Positions 47,601 to 59,600 of a stretch of DNA of 64,000 bases are shown piece by piece. This DNA comes from Amphiura filiformis (lineage: Eukaryota; Echinodermata; Ophiuroidea; Amphilepidida; Amphiuridae): the NCBI RefSeq assembly GCF_039555335.1, contig NC_092628.1, positions 81,432,315 to 81,496,314 on the forward strand. The letters run 5' to 3'. The notes beneath the pieces are model-generated. The model was given only the letters and a program-made list of their open reading frames with translations. It was not told the origin of the DNA and made no database searches. The translations under genes and the position numbers were made by a program. Numbering within the stretch: position 1 is the first letter of the stretch; each line of letters begins with the position of its first letter.

Positions 47601-50600
47601 AATGCAATGTCAATTGCCATGATGTAAGCAAATATTCCAAACATAAATTCATAGCACAAATTTCTTGGAAAAATATTTCTAACATTTGGTCAGCTCATGA
47701 ATTCTTAGGGCAACAATAGCCCTTTAAGAGCCACGCCTCATACTTCATCATAACCAAAAAGGATGATTTTATGTGGAGCTTGCATGGTAAAATGACAGTA
47801 TGAAGAAGGATGAAATGTCAGCCCAATTTATGAATGCACCGCTGGTTGTTTATTACATAGATGCGTGGAGATCCCGTGGGATACGTGCGGCGTGATTCAC
47901 ATTATCACTGATGCACTTATGTATAATTCATATTATCCATTTAGGTTTTCATGTATTGCAGAATATAAATTTGTTAGGGATACAATAGAAGAAAGCTGCT
48001 TTGATAAACTTAAAGTAGATTAAGTATTGAGGAAACAGGTCTTAAGGAACCGATTTGAAACTGGGAAGGGTGGGTTCTGATATGGAAAGAATGTCAGTCA
48101 TAAAGATATAATTTGGAACACAAAGTAATGGAAAGTAGAGCTTAAAAGTACCAATTACTGTATATAACATTTAATACCTGTTTGGATATACAAATTAAGC
48201 AAACTAGATGTTGCAGAGCTAAAAATTCCCACATTTGAACAAAATTGTGGCTTTTAAATAAGCTCACAACATGATACTTGTGGTTGGATTTTATGGAAAT
48301 AGGACCTGTAAGAACTGGTACATGCTTCAACAGGGGATCTACAAACTAGAACATGTTTTACTAAGTGTCTAAATAACTGCTAGAGGCACAAACAAGACTT
48401 TCTAACCCCAGTACATTCATATCTTGTCAACAGTGAGGCTTCTTGCCCCTAACAGATTACAAACAACATGTTTGTTGCAGTGGCCTCTCTATAGACTTTA
48501 CTTATAGAATCAGTCCTGATATGGCACAACAACGTATCTCCAGATTTACTATTTTGAGAAATGCATACTTAAAGTTGGGCTCTGACGTTTTAAAAATATC
48601 TAATGCATGCTGTTACTATGGAGTTAGAAATGTGCATCATCTTTAATTTCTTTCTCATTCAATTTATGAGTGAAATTAATAAATTTTGCAAAAGAAATAA
48701 GTGATTTTGTAAAGTTTATTGCTAACAGTGCATCCCATGTTTTTTTAATTTAGCAGAATGTGTCTCTGCTTATGTTTAGATTTATAATATTTATAATGCA
48801 AAACAGTGTTACATGGTCATTTGCTAAAAAGAAAATTCTCGGTGCAGCACATTTAACCGAGTTGTTTTGTCACATTACATTGGTAAAAATTGCCAAATTA
48901 GGCTGAGATACACCAAGCTACCTTTGAAATGATATGAATTTGTTTGCAAAGATTGTCAGAAATGAGATTGTCCCAATTTACCCAGAAAATGCAGAAATAC
49001 TCAAAAAGTCCAAATTTTGAGTTAGCCGTTTTGGCATGTCAGAGCCGCAATATGCTTGAGAATGAACAAATGTAAAATACAGATGCTCTAAATCCTGTGA
49101 AACTCCCGTCTAAATGGTTGGACAGAATTCTAGCTAATCTAATATCAGATTTCAGATTAGATATGGGTATGATTAAAACCATAGAGCAGCTCACCATATT
49201 CATCATGTGACCATATGAAATATTATATAAATAATACAACTAGCCACGACTTGTAATCACAACTGTCACTTTGCTTATTACACGCATCAATTCTCCCCTT
49301 TCTCACACTTTGAAAATATTAATGGCATATAAGGATACCCATCATCTGCTATGCATAATATAATATAGGAGGCAGGTAATAGGCTGACCTAGTTGATCAT
49401 AATATACATTTCATCTTGTCAAAACCAAAAGTTATTTACTGACCTGACAGTTTCGACCATCTTGGACGATGATCATCTCAGAGTGATGTTTTTCTCTCCA
49501 CCTTCTGTTTACCAACAGAGGCGCACCAGCGCCCAGAAGTGGGTCGATCACGTGGCTAAGATAATGGGCCCCTCGTCTCTGTTCATTGTGTTCGGTGCTC
49601 TCTTCCGTATCCAGATGGCTTCTCTTATACGGCGGGCTCCCGAATTACATTCCTTTTCAAGTACTTGAGCATCTTTCCAGTTAATCACATGATTTTGTTG
49701 AACAGCATGGTCCGCGATAGCAGATTTGGACTGTTCGCTAGCCGACTGTTTTCTTGTTTGACGAGTAAATGTTCCTTTACTATGGGCTACTTTCTCAGTT
49801 TCTTTTTTATGCTCTTTCAATCTTGTTTCAAAACGCCGCCCAGTTTCACCAACATAAGTATTATCACAATTTGCACAAGGAATTTCATATATGCCGTCCG
49901 TGGTACTCATGGGGTCTCTTTTGTCCTTTGGATGCACCAACATTTTTCTTAAAGTGGTGTGTGGACGTACTGCAGTGGCTATGCCGTGTTTTCTGAATAT
50001 GCGAGTGGCTGTTTCTGTCATTTTTTCAACATAAGGTATGATCACAAGTCCTTTGCTTCTTTCCGTGGAATTTTTGTTCTTACTTTGCTTTTTAGCCTGT
50101 TTACATTCCATCTTGCGCTTGACATGGTTAAAAGTCCACTCGGGATAGCCACAATTCTTGAGTGCGTGCTTGATTTTTCCTTCTTCTTGCTCTTTGTCCT
50201 CCTTTTCTGATACAACACTGTTCATCCTGTCCAACAGTGTGCGGACCACGCCCAGTTTATGATGAACGGGGTGATGAGAAGCAAAATTTAAATACTGGTC
50301 TGTATGTGTAGCTTTCCTGTAGACCAGTAGCTTAACAGAACAATCAGGTTTGCGCACAATCAACGTGTCTAAAAACGGTATGGATCTTTCTTGTTCTTTC
50401 TCGAATGTAAATTTGATACTGTCCGTGGGGTCCGTTTGATTGAGGTGTGTGGTGAGATTTTCAACTTGATCTTCCTTTACAATTTCTAAAATATCATCCA
50501 CATAACGCTTCCAGAGGCGCCGCTTACAGTCTAAAGGCGCTGTGGCTATCGCTGTTGCTCCAGAAATTCCAAATACAAGTTCGCGACAACTGGGGAAACC

Positions 50601-53600
50601 GGGCTACCCATAGCCGCACCAAATCGCTGCTTGTATATTTTTCCACGAAACAGAAAATATGTGGTGGTAAGTACAAACTTCAGAAGATCAATAATGTCAT
50701 CCACCGCTAGTAGAGTCCGTTTGTGCAGAGTCTTATCCTGTTGTAATCTAGCTTTGATGACATTAAGCGATTCTGTCGATAGGCGTATTGGTAAAAAAAG
50801 CGAGACGACGTCCATGCGAGTTAAAATTTCTCCTTCCTCTATCATGACTTCTGCTAAACTTTCCGCTAAATCCTTTGAATTGGTGACATGATGTTCAGTT
50901 CCTCCCACCAAAGGCGACAGAATGTCCGCTAAGGCTCTCGATGTTTGATAGCCTATGGTCCCTGTATAGTCTACTATCGGTCTCACTTTATTACCGGGTT
51001 TGTGTATTTTTGGCTTGCCATAAATTCGCGGGATATTCTCCGCCGTAGGAAACAGAAGATCATACTGATATTTTTCAATCTTCTTTTCTTTTTTCAACTT
51101 AGTAAGTATGGCTACCAGTTCTTTTTTGTAGCGTTGAGTGGGATCAGAAGGCAACAGTTCGTATGTGCGCTCATCCGATAACATTGAATGAATTTTGTCC
51201 TCATATTCAGCTGTATCCATAAGCACCGTAGCCTTGCCTTTGTCTGCTGGCAGTATAAGTATGGATTCTTCCTTCTTAAGATCTTGGATTGCACGCCTTT
51301 CCTCTGCTGAAATGTTCGATTTCGGGGCGAGCATTGCGTAAAACACCAGCAATTTCGGATCTGAGAACCGTGGCTTCATTGTTGGAAAGCTTATGACACG
51401 CTTGTTCAGTCGCTACAATGTATTCCTCGTATGGGATCTTGTTCGCGCCGCGAGAAATTCAAACCTTTCGCCAATACACTTTCCTGTGGTTTGGTAAGCT
51501 TATGCTTCGATAAATTAATAACCCATTTCTTGAGCTGTTCACCGTTTAATTCAACATTGTCCGTGTATTTCGCCGTCCTTTCAAGTCGGAGCAAGTTGTA
51601 ATTTTTCCAACTTTTGTTGATGCCGCCATTTTGTTTTGCAAAACTCAGTTTCTGTTTTGCGAGTCACGTGATCGGTCACCTGACCAAACAATGTTTCCGG
51701 AAACCGGGAATTTAATTCGGTCTCAAATTTCGTTTTCTGATCTTTAAAACATTATCTTAGCCACGTATACGACCCACTTCTGGGCGCTGGTGCGCCCTCT
51801 GTTGGTAAACAGAAGGTGGAGAGAAAAACATCACTCTGAAGATGATCATCGTCCAAGATGGTCGAAACTGTCAGGTCAGTAAATAACTTTTGGTTTTGAC
51901 AAGATGAAATGTATATTATGAGTTTCTACAAACCTAATGAACCTCTTCAAGAAAATGACCTAGTTGATCTAATGGGCCATTCCAGTTAAAATCCACACTA
52001 CCCCTGTGGAAGATCTTCCACAGGGGGAGTATGTTTTTCAAATGTAATTGGTCAGGGCTAATCATTTTGAAACTCATACTCCCCCTGTATTATGGCTTTA
52101 CCTATATCTTCCACAACTGGAGTGAGTATTTCAAATGTAAGTTACCCAATTGTCTATTCTATTCAAAACTTACACTCCCTCTGTGGAAGACTTTAGCTAA
52201 ATCTTCCACAGGGGTTGTGTGGAATTTAAATGGAATAGCCCAATACTGCTCTCAGGCTAGGCTGTCCGCTCTTCTTAATTCTGAAGTGCCTCAAATTTAG
52301 ATCTTCTATCAGAGAGCAAAGCAGTATTATGCTATTCCAGTTGAAATTCATCCACCCACTATGAAAGATATGACCTTCATACACAGGGGGTGTAGATTTC
52401 AAATGTAGTCACCCATTTGGGTAACCCCATTTGTAATTCACACTCCCTGTGTGGAAGATTAAGGTCATGTCTGCCATTGGGGGTGTATGGATTTCAACTG
52501 GAATACGCATTGTAATCCCTTCCCTATGGTTACCAACTGAAGATGCCTTAAGTCAAAATTATTTAGGTAACCCCATTTGTAATTCACACTCCCTGTGTGG
52601 AAGATTTAAATCATGTCTTCCATAGGGGTGTATGGATTTCAACTGGAATACCCATTGTAATCCCTTCCCTATGGTTACCAACTGAAGATGCCATGTTAAA
52701 ATTCTTAAAATATTTCAAAATCTAACACGTAGACAGAAATATAGAATGTAAAGAAGAATAAACATTGGCATATTCATGTTAGGGAATTGTTATTCGCGCT
52801 ATGACTCTGGCATGCCGTGTCATATTTCAAGACAAGAGACAAGCAAGTGATCCCTCCTGCTCCTCTTCATATCCATATCATCCTACTAGTAACATAGTTT
52901 ATCTAACAAACCTCAAGTGTACAGGAGATTATGTTATAGATGTTATAAGGGTTGCTTAAAATACACTTGTCCTATGGCCAACTATGCTGCTATGTTTTTC
53001 TTACCATGGATGGATCAATCTGGGAGGTTATCACAACTTATGTCTCTACATATTTGCTATTCAATTGACTATAATTTTACGAGTCTAACTGCAAAAAATG
53101 AACAAACTTTGAAATTGTTGGATTTCATAAGTTGAATTTATATTCGATCGCTTTTGCAGAAAAGCAATTCTCACACATGCTCAGTGTTTATTTCTGTTTT
53201 CAGAGCGTCAAGCGGATGAATCGATACAAATCGCTGAGGCAAAAACTACATCGCTTTTGCGAGTTGAAGAAATCTCAACTCAAAAGCGATGTCGCTTGAC
53301 ACATGAATGCATCAACCAATCATTTCCTATCAATTGGATGTATTATTTTGCTAATTAATTTACCTGCTCGATCATTAACTTTCGGAGCTGAATTTATAAT
53401 TCAAAACAATAATTATTGAGAGCAATCAAAAAATGTATTTTGATACCTTTTGACTCTATTAATCATTGTCTGCAATCGTGATCTCCATGATTAGTATAAA
53501 TGCAAAAGTGACGAGCGATGCATCGCAAAATTTGGCAATTGCCCATCGCTTTTCACTCAACGATTGAGTATAAATTCAGCTATACTGAGGTTTTTATTAA

Positions 53601-56600
53601 TATCGATAAGCAAAAAGGTTAGCAGCAATTGACAATTTAAGTTACATTTACAGCTATGTTTATGATGTGTACTTTTTCTATACAGTTTTAAAGAAATCAT
53701 TTCCCCGCTCTGCAAAAATGGATCAATTTTAGATGCAGGCAACAACAAGCCATGCACTTTGGTTTATTTGTTGATAATAAAGCGCAAAAGATCCATGTTT
53801 ATATAATTGTCTGTCAAGGTTCATAAACGACTTTTAAAACCACCCAATTTGCAGCCTAGTATACGGCACGGTACACTTTTTTAGCTTGGTGCATATATGT
53901 TTTAAACAGTCAGCTAAATTCAGTAGCGCAGGGTTTGTTTTCATATAATGAATTTTGAACAGTTGAGCTTATTTATACAATCTTTTCTGTAAAGGGCATG
54001 ATCGTGCTTTCCTTTGTTCCTATCTTTTAAAACTATTAGGTAAGATAAACAGATTTTGCTCCGAGTTAATAAAATCTGACTGTTGATCTCACAGAAATTA
54101 CTTAAAATTTACTACACACTCTATTTTCCCACTAGCAAATGAACAGAAGGAAGAGAAAATAACCTCATGTGTGGATATGGGCTAAGAAGGGGGGACTATA
54201 ATGCACGTTTATCGACAAACTCTGTATTGGAATTAATGTAAAACAAGAAGAATCATGCAAAGGTGTGCATTGGGTTATAAATCCCAGGGATAAACATGGA
54301 ATAATGTATGTGGAAATTGGTTTTTTTTGTGCTTTTCAATCACTTTAAAGCTGACAAGAATGTCAGCATGCACAAAACTGTGTAGCCCTATGAACAAACC
54401 CTTATATTAAACCATATTAACCCGAACAAGGCTAGAGAGTACCACAAGGATAACCACTACGCATGCATGAATTCCATGTGATGCCATGATGCAATCACCT
54501 TAAGTGCTATATGCTCACAGAATCACTGGCCAGGCCAGTGCAACCCCTGTGGCAACCAGTCGGTGATCATGTGCTTGGCACACGAGGGGTCTAAGGTTCA
54601 AATCCCGGGTTTCAAAGTGACTTCTTTGTTCATCTTCTCTTCTTTTTTGTTTCTTCTTTCTTCGGATAGCAAAAAGCAGTGTTCAGTATAGGGTTAAAAT
54701 ATCCAATAAAGGTGTTTGGCAATGGCCAATCCCTCTTCTCTCCTCTCTTTCTCTCTATACTCTCCTCATTGGGACAATTGTGAGTTCCAAATAAATCAAT
54801 TTTAATTGAAAGATACTTTCATTTCCTGTCCATTACTAAACATAGCAGCGTGTTTGTCATGCACATTTATCAGAACTTTTAATAATATTCCTATAGGTGC
54901 AACATGTCTCCTCATTATCAGCTTTGGGAGGTGATTTGAAACCATTTCATCATAAAAATTTAAAAACAAAGTTTCCATTTTCAGCATATCTCATTTCATG
55001 TCTGTAGGCTAATCTCATGTGGATTCACTTTTACAAAACGTAAGCAGAGTTATCACACCTCAATGTAAGTAGCGAGAATTGTTTGGCGGATCTCTCATGT
55101 CATGCAACATTTGCCCCCCCCCTCACCAACTCTGTATAAAGCTGCACATAAAATTGGAAAAAAGAAAATTCTGCCCTACCCAAACTTCCATGTACCACCC
55201 TGAAAATCTAATGTTGCACCTTAAGTATAATAATTGTGTGACCCTTAAGGGTATCCGTAGGGAGAACACTTTGTTTTACGGCCAGGTCTGGCCAGGTGCA
55301 TGTTTGTTCGCAGTCTACAGGTGTAACTAGGTTGTTGTATATTCTATAATTTTCCTGGTGTGTTAACTGTGATTACATCTAGACACCAGTTTATTTTTTA
55401 TTTCAACGGGACCCTAATTTAATGAGAAAACGCCCGAAAAGAGAGGCCCGGCAAAAGCCGATTTGCAGACAATTTTGTAGCTACAGACAGCTCAGTATTC
55501 CATATAACAACTACGAAACCAATCAGTGCCAGAAGTGTTGATTTATATTTCATCCACTTAGGTTTGGCTTAACCCACTAAAAGGTAAAACTTTAAGGCTG
55601 ATCATTTTAATTATAAATGTAGTGTGTGTGTAAAAGTATATTTCTCAAAATGGAGGAGAGCGCCTATGACTATTGTCCGTTCTGTCTACATGGTCTATGA
55701 TAATTATTTTCTTACCGAAATAAATTCACTTAACACAGACCACGGTTGCCAAACAAATGAGGGCAAACCGCGGGTCAAATCATTGAAAAGTCGCCCAATA
55801 TTTTTACACTTCGACCAAAAATTAAAAAAATACTTAACACGCGACATAAATAAACAGCCATCTATCAAGAATGACAAGAGGAACATGAAAAAAAACCCCA
55901 CCTAATATATGAGAGCATGCACCCCAATAAAGAATTGCTTTAAAATAAAACAATGGAAAATCATGACATGTGAAATGTATGTTGATACACTTATAAATAA
56001 TACTCAAGGGTGAAATAAAAAACACCTTATCTACCGATATTTCCACAGTTAAACATACTCAGTGATCACTTGTACTAAAACAAAAATAAAGAAATACTTC
56101 ACAAATGATAAGAGGAACACATAAAAAATAAATAAGCGAGCATGTCCCAAAAAAAATTAGTAAAAGATAAAATAATGATAAAAGCGTACAAGAAGGGGCA
56201 AAATATTTGTCGCAAAAACTTATTAAATGCTCATTTGCTCTAAGATATTTAATGTTTGCAATTTACTCCTAGTTTATCATTTATTTATTATTTATCTAGG
56301 CTTATATATCTTTTATTTATTTATCTATTAATTTATCTATTTATCAATTTATTTCAATATCATTTTTATTAAGTGCCTATTTATAATGATATTTAAATCT
56401 ATCAACATTATGCTTACGTCATCCAGGAGTTATTATCCCACTTGAAATCGCCATATAAACACAAATTAATAAAGAAATACCCAATGGGTGAAATAAAAAG
56501 CATTATCTATCTTTTCAAGAATGAAAAGAGGATATAAAAATATAACAGAGCATGTCCTATAAACATGATAAAGAATTATTTAAAATCGTACAAATGTGAA

Positions 56601-59600
56601 ACATGTAATATGACATATACTTAAGGGATCTGGAATGAGCGTTTTGAGCGTTTCGACAGTATTTTTGTGGGAAATGAGAGCACATCAGACATATCGAATT
56701 GCATTCTGAATACTGAAGAATGTCTTTCTCATATCAAATAATTTTCATTTTTGAAATTCACGATATAATGCAAATTTTATGACAAATTATTAAAATTTGA
56801 TATTTTTCAAATTTTGATATATAACAGTCCTCAAGTAAATTTTATAAATCTAATGACATATTCTTAAAGTGTATGTAGCTGGGAGGAAAAGCCGACGATC
56901 AATTGAAAATTTTGACCTTTCATATTGAAGATATGGATTTTATTTCCCAAAAAGACCTTTTTTTTTTGGGGGGGGGGAAATTCATACCTAAAGAATGTAT
57001 CATTAAATTTATAAAATTTACTTCGAGGACTGTTATATATCAAAAATATCAATTTTAATGATTTGTCATAAAATGTGTATTACATTGCAATTTCAAAAAA
57101 TCAAAATTATTTGATATCAGGACATTCTTAGTATTCAGAATGCAATTCGATATGTCTGATGTGCTCTAATGTCCCACAATAAATACTGTCCAAACGTTCA
57201 TACCCCAGCCCATAACATAAAACAAAATAAAACGGTCATGATAATATGACATTAAGGGCGAAACACCACTAATGAAGCGTCTTGGTTGAAATGCACGGAA
57301 AATTAATGTCTTTCTTTGCTCAATTTGAGGCCTTTTTGGCTCTCATAGTTGCCTGATGTACCCGTTACATTTTATTAAGAAACAAGGTAGTATAGTTTCT
57401 CTCCATTGATTTTGCAATAGCGTCTCCAGGAGGGGGGCTCAGAGGGGCTTTCAGATTTATGCGGTGGGGGGGGCTTAATGGCTAAAATCGCCAAAAACCG
57501 CCTAATTTTACATATCCCTCTAGCGTTGGTTGTCAGTAAGAACTGAGTTGTTTTCCCGGCTCCTGTCTGTACAGAAAGTCAGTGGGGGTCATTTACTGGT
57601 GTGCACCCTAAAAGGCCCTTGTCATAACCAATGGTGGCGGCATGATTTTTCCCGTGCATGGGGGTTTAGGGAAAATTAAATTATATGTCTAAACTTGAGG
57701 TTGCATGTGTAAAACATGGTCTTTTTTTAACGCATGTTTGGGGTATTGAAATGATATTTTTTTGGCTTGCACAATCATGGTAAAGATCCATGTCATACAT
57801 AAGAGATTATAGGACATACAATACTTGGTAGGCCTAATGATAATGCGTAAACTTTGTACCTGTTAGGGAACTGAAATCAGACTGAAAACACAAACGTCAT
57901 TCGAGGCTCTGTCTCACCAGTTGCATTTACAAGGCCCTTGTTATAACCAGTGGTGGCGGATGATTTTTTTCGGGGAAGGGTCACACAGGTTCTGAACAGA
58001 AGCGTCACATACGGACCAACCCACACTACCGAGAACCGCGAATGCCGAGAACCGCGAAAGCCGAGAACCGCTCTAGTTGGTTAAGGTTTCTTTCACTGAT
58101 TTTACATCTCCAGCACTGAGACTAAAATTTGTTGTTCTGGATAAAAATATAATGGTTCCGCTATTACTAGGAGTTGCTGATTAGTGTTGTGATCTATTGG
58201 GTAATCAAAAAGTGTATCTATTCCGTGATACCAGGATAAATGGAGCCTAATCACACACGTCTCAAATACGATATGGCCAATGCATACAGCCACAAATGCA
58301 CTTGTACAGCTGAATGCAGTTTGAATTTGAAACAGTCATGGTTTTAACTGACCCCTCATCTGAATATAACCTTTATCATAATAAAGACAAATTTCATAGT
58401 TCTAGTCCAATTAAAACAGCACTTACTGTGGACATTTTACACTGTTTTAATTGGACTAGAACTATGAAATTCGTCTTTATTTTCAATATCAGTCCTGAAG
58501 AGCATGTTCAATAACCTTTATCATGTTTATAGGCAATATAATTTTGAATACGTAAATAAAAAATAACAACGGTAATCAATGATCATTTCCATGAACATCA
58601 AGGACCTCTTGATTGCACTCAACATCCATCTAGAGAGTATTAAAGACACTTGGAACCATACTGATGAGCCATAATATTCAAATGAATTGATTTATGCAAA
58701 TCTGGTCCTATCATTCAGTATTTGCAGCTGATTTTAATCTCTTTAATATCATCATCAATTACAGGATTCCTCTACACTATAATACTACTGGTGGTCATGT
58801 TATTAATTAGGCTTCATATTTGCGGTTCAATGACCACAAGTACTATAGGGTGACCACTAGTGGATGCACTTGACCACCTGATGGTGACTGGACCAGTAAG
58901 CATTTCTTCATGATTACACGCCAATCTTCATACGTGCTTAGAACAATAAATATGTCTACTACGTACTTGTAAGGCATGATGTGTACTTGTAGCGCTAGTT
59001 CTTGCTTAATTAATTTCACATCACCTGAGACACAGCATCGCCTATAGACAGTAGGGCCTGACAGTATCACTGCTACTGCTAGTAGTGCTGCCACTGAATG
59101 CGATTTAGCTGGATCAGATCAAATTCAATCAGCGAATTTTCCCCTCTGTAATTACTTACAGAGTAATAGCAATTGAAAGACATGTTGTGGACACCATACG
59201 CTGACAACATACTTGGCATCGCTGTGCATATCTCACATACAACACATTCTACAAAAGAAAGCATAACAGTACATTAAATCCAATTCCATGTATTTTTATC
59301 TCATCAAAGCATAAGCATGCTTGATGATTGAAAATTATTTAAAAGGCCAACATACAGTTTGACATTTTGCGTTCATTTTTCTGTTGCAACTAATGTCGGA
59401 CTATTCTGGCCTTAAGCCTTTTCAAACCTGCGATATGTTGTATGTGCTCATCAGATATGTGTCCATGCAGAAAGGAACCAATATCAAATGGCATTTTTAA
59501 TTGAGTAGATTTGCTTAGGGATAAGTTTCAGTTCAAAGTGATCTAAATTGAATGTATCATATTCATGATTGATATCTAGAAAACTCAAAACTGTTCCACA

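Larger units (their letters stand above)
49399..51955 (-). mobile_element. Penelope-like retroelement with GIY-YIG endonuclease
   Basis: The element is 2,557 bp, bounded by a 14-bp direct repeat. The two ends carry about 170 bp of inverted terminal repeat (49,399-49,566 and 51,750-51,921), as seen in PLE pseudo-LTRs. The right end has a further 34-bp tail (51,922-51,955) absent from the left. The coding strand is minus and encodes an N-terminal domain, a reverse transcriptase and a GIY-YIG domain. Several frame breaks suggest a decayed copy, though assembly indels are possible. It lies antisense to nothing: its coding strand is the same as APC. Confidence 0.92.

Noticed and set aside
53251-53296. 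microRNA precursor
   Set aside because: The stem is short, with 18 pairs and a bulge, and nothing indicates processing; a small repeat is more likely.
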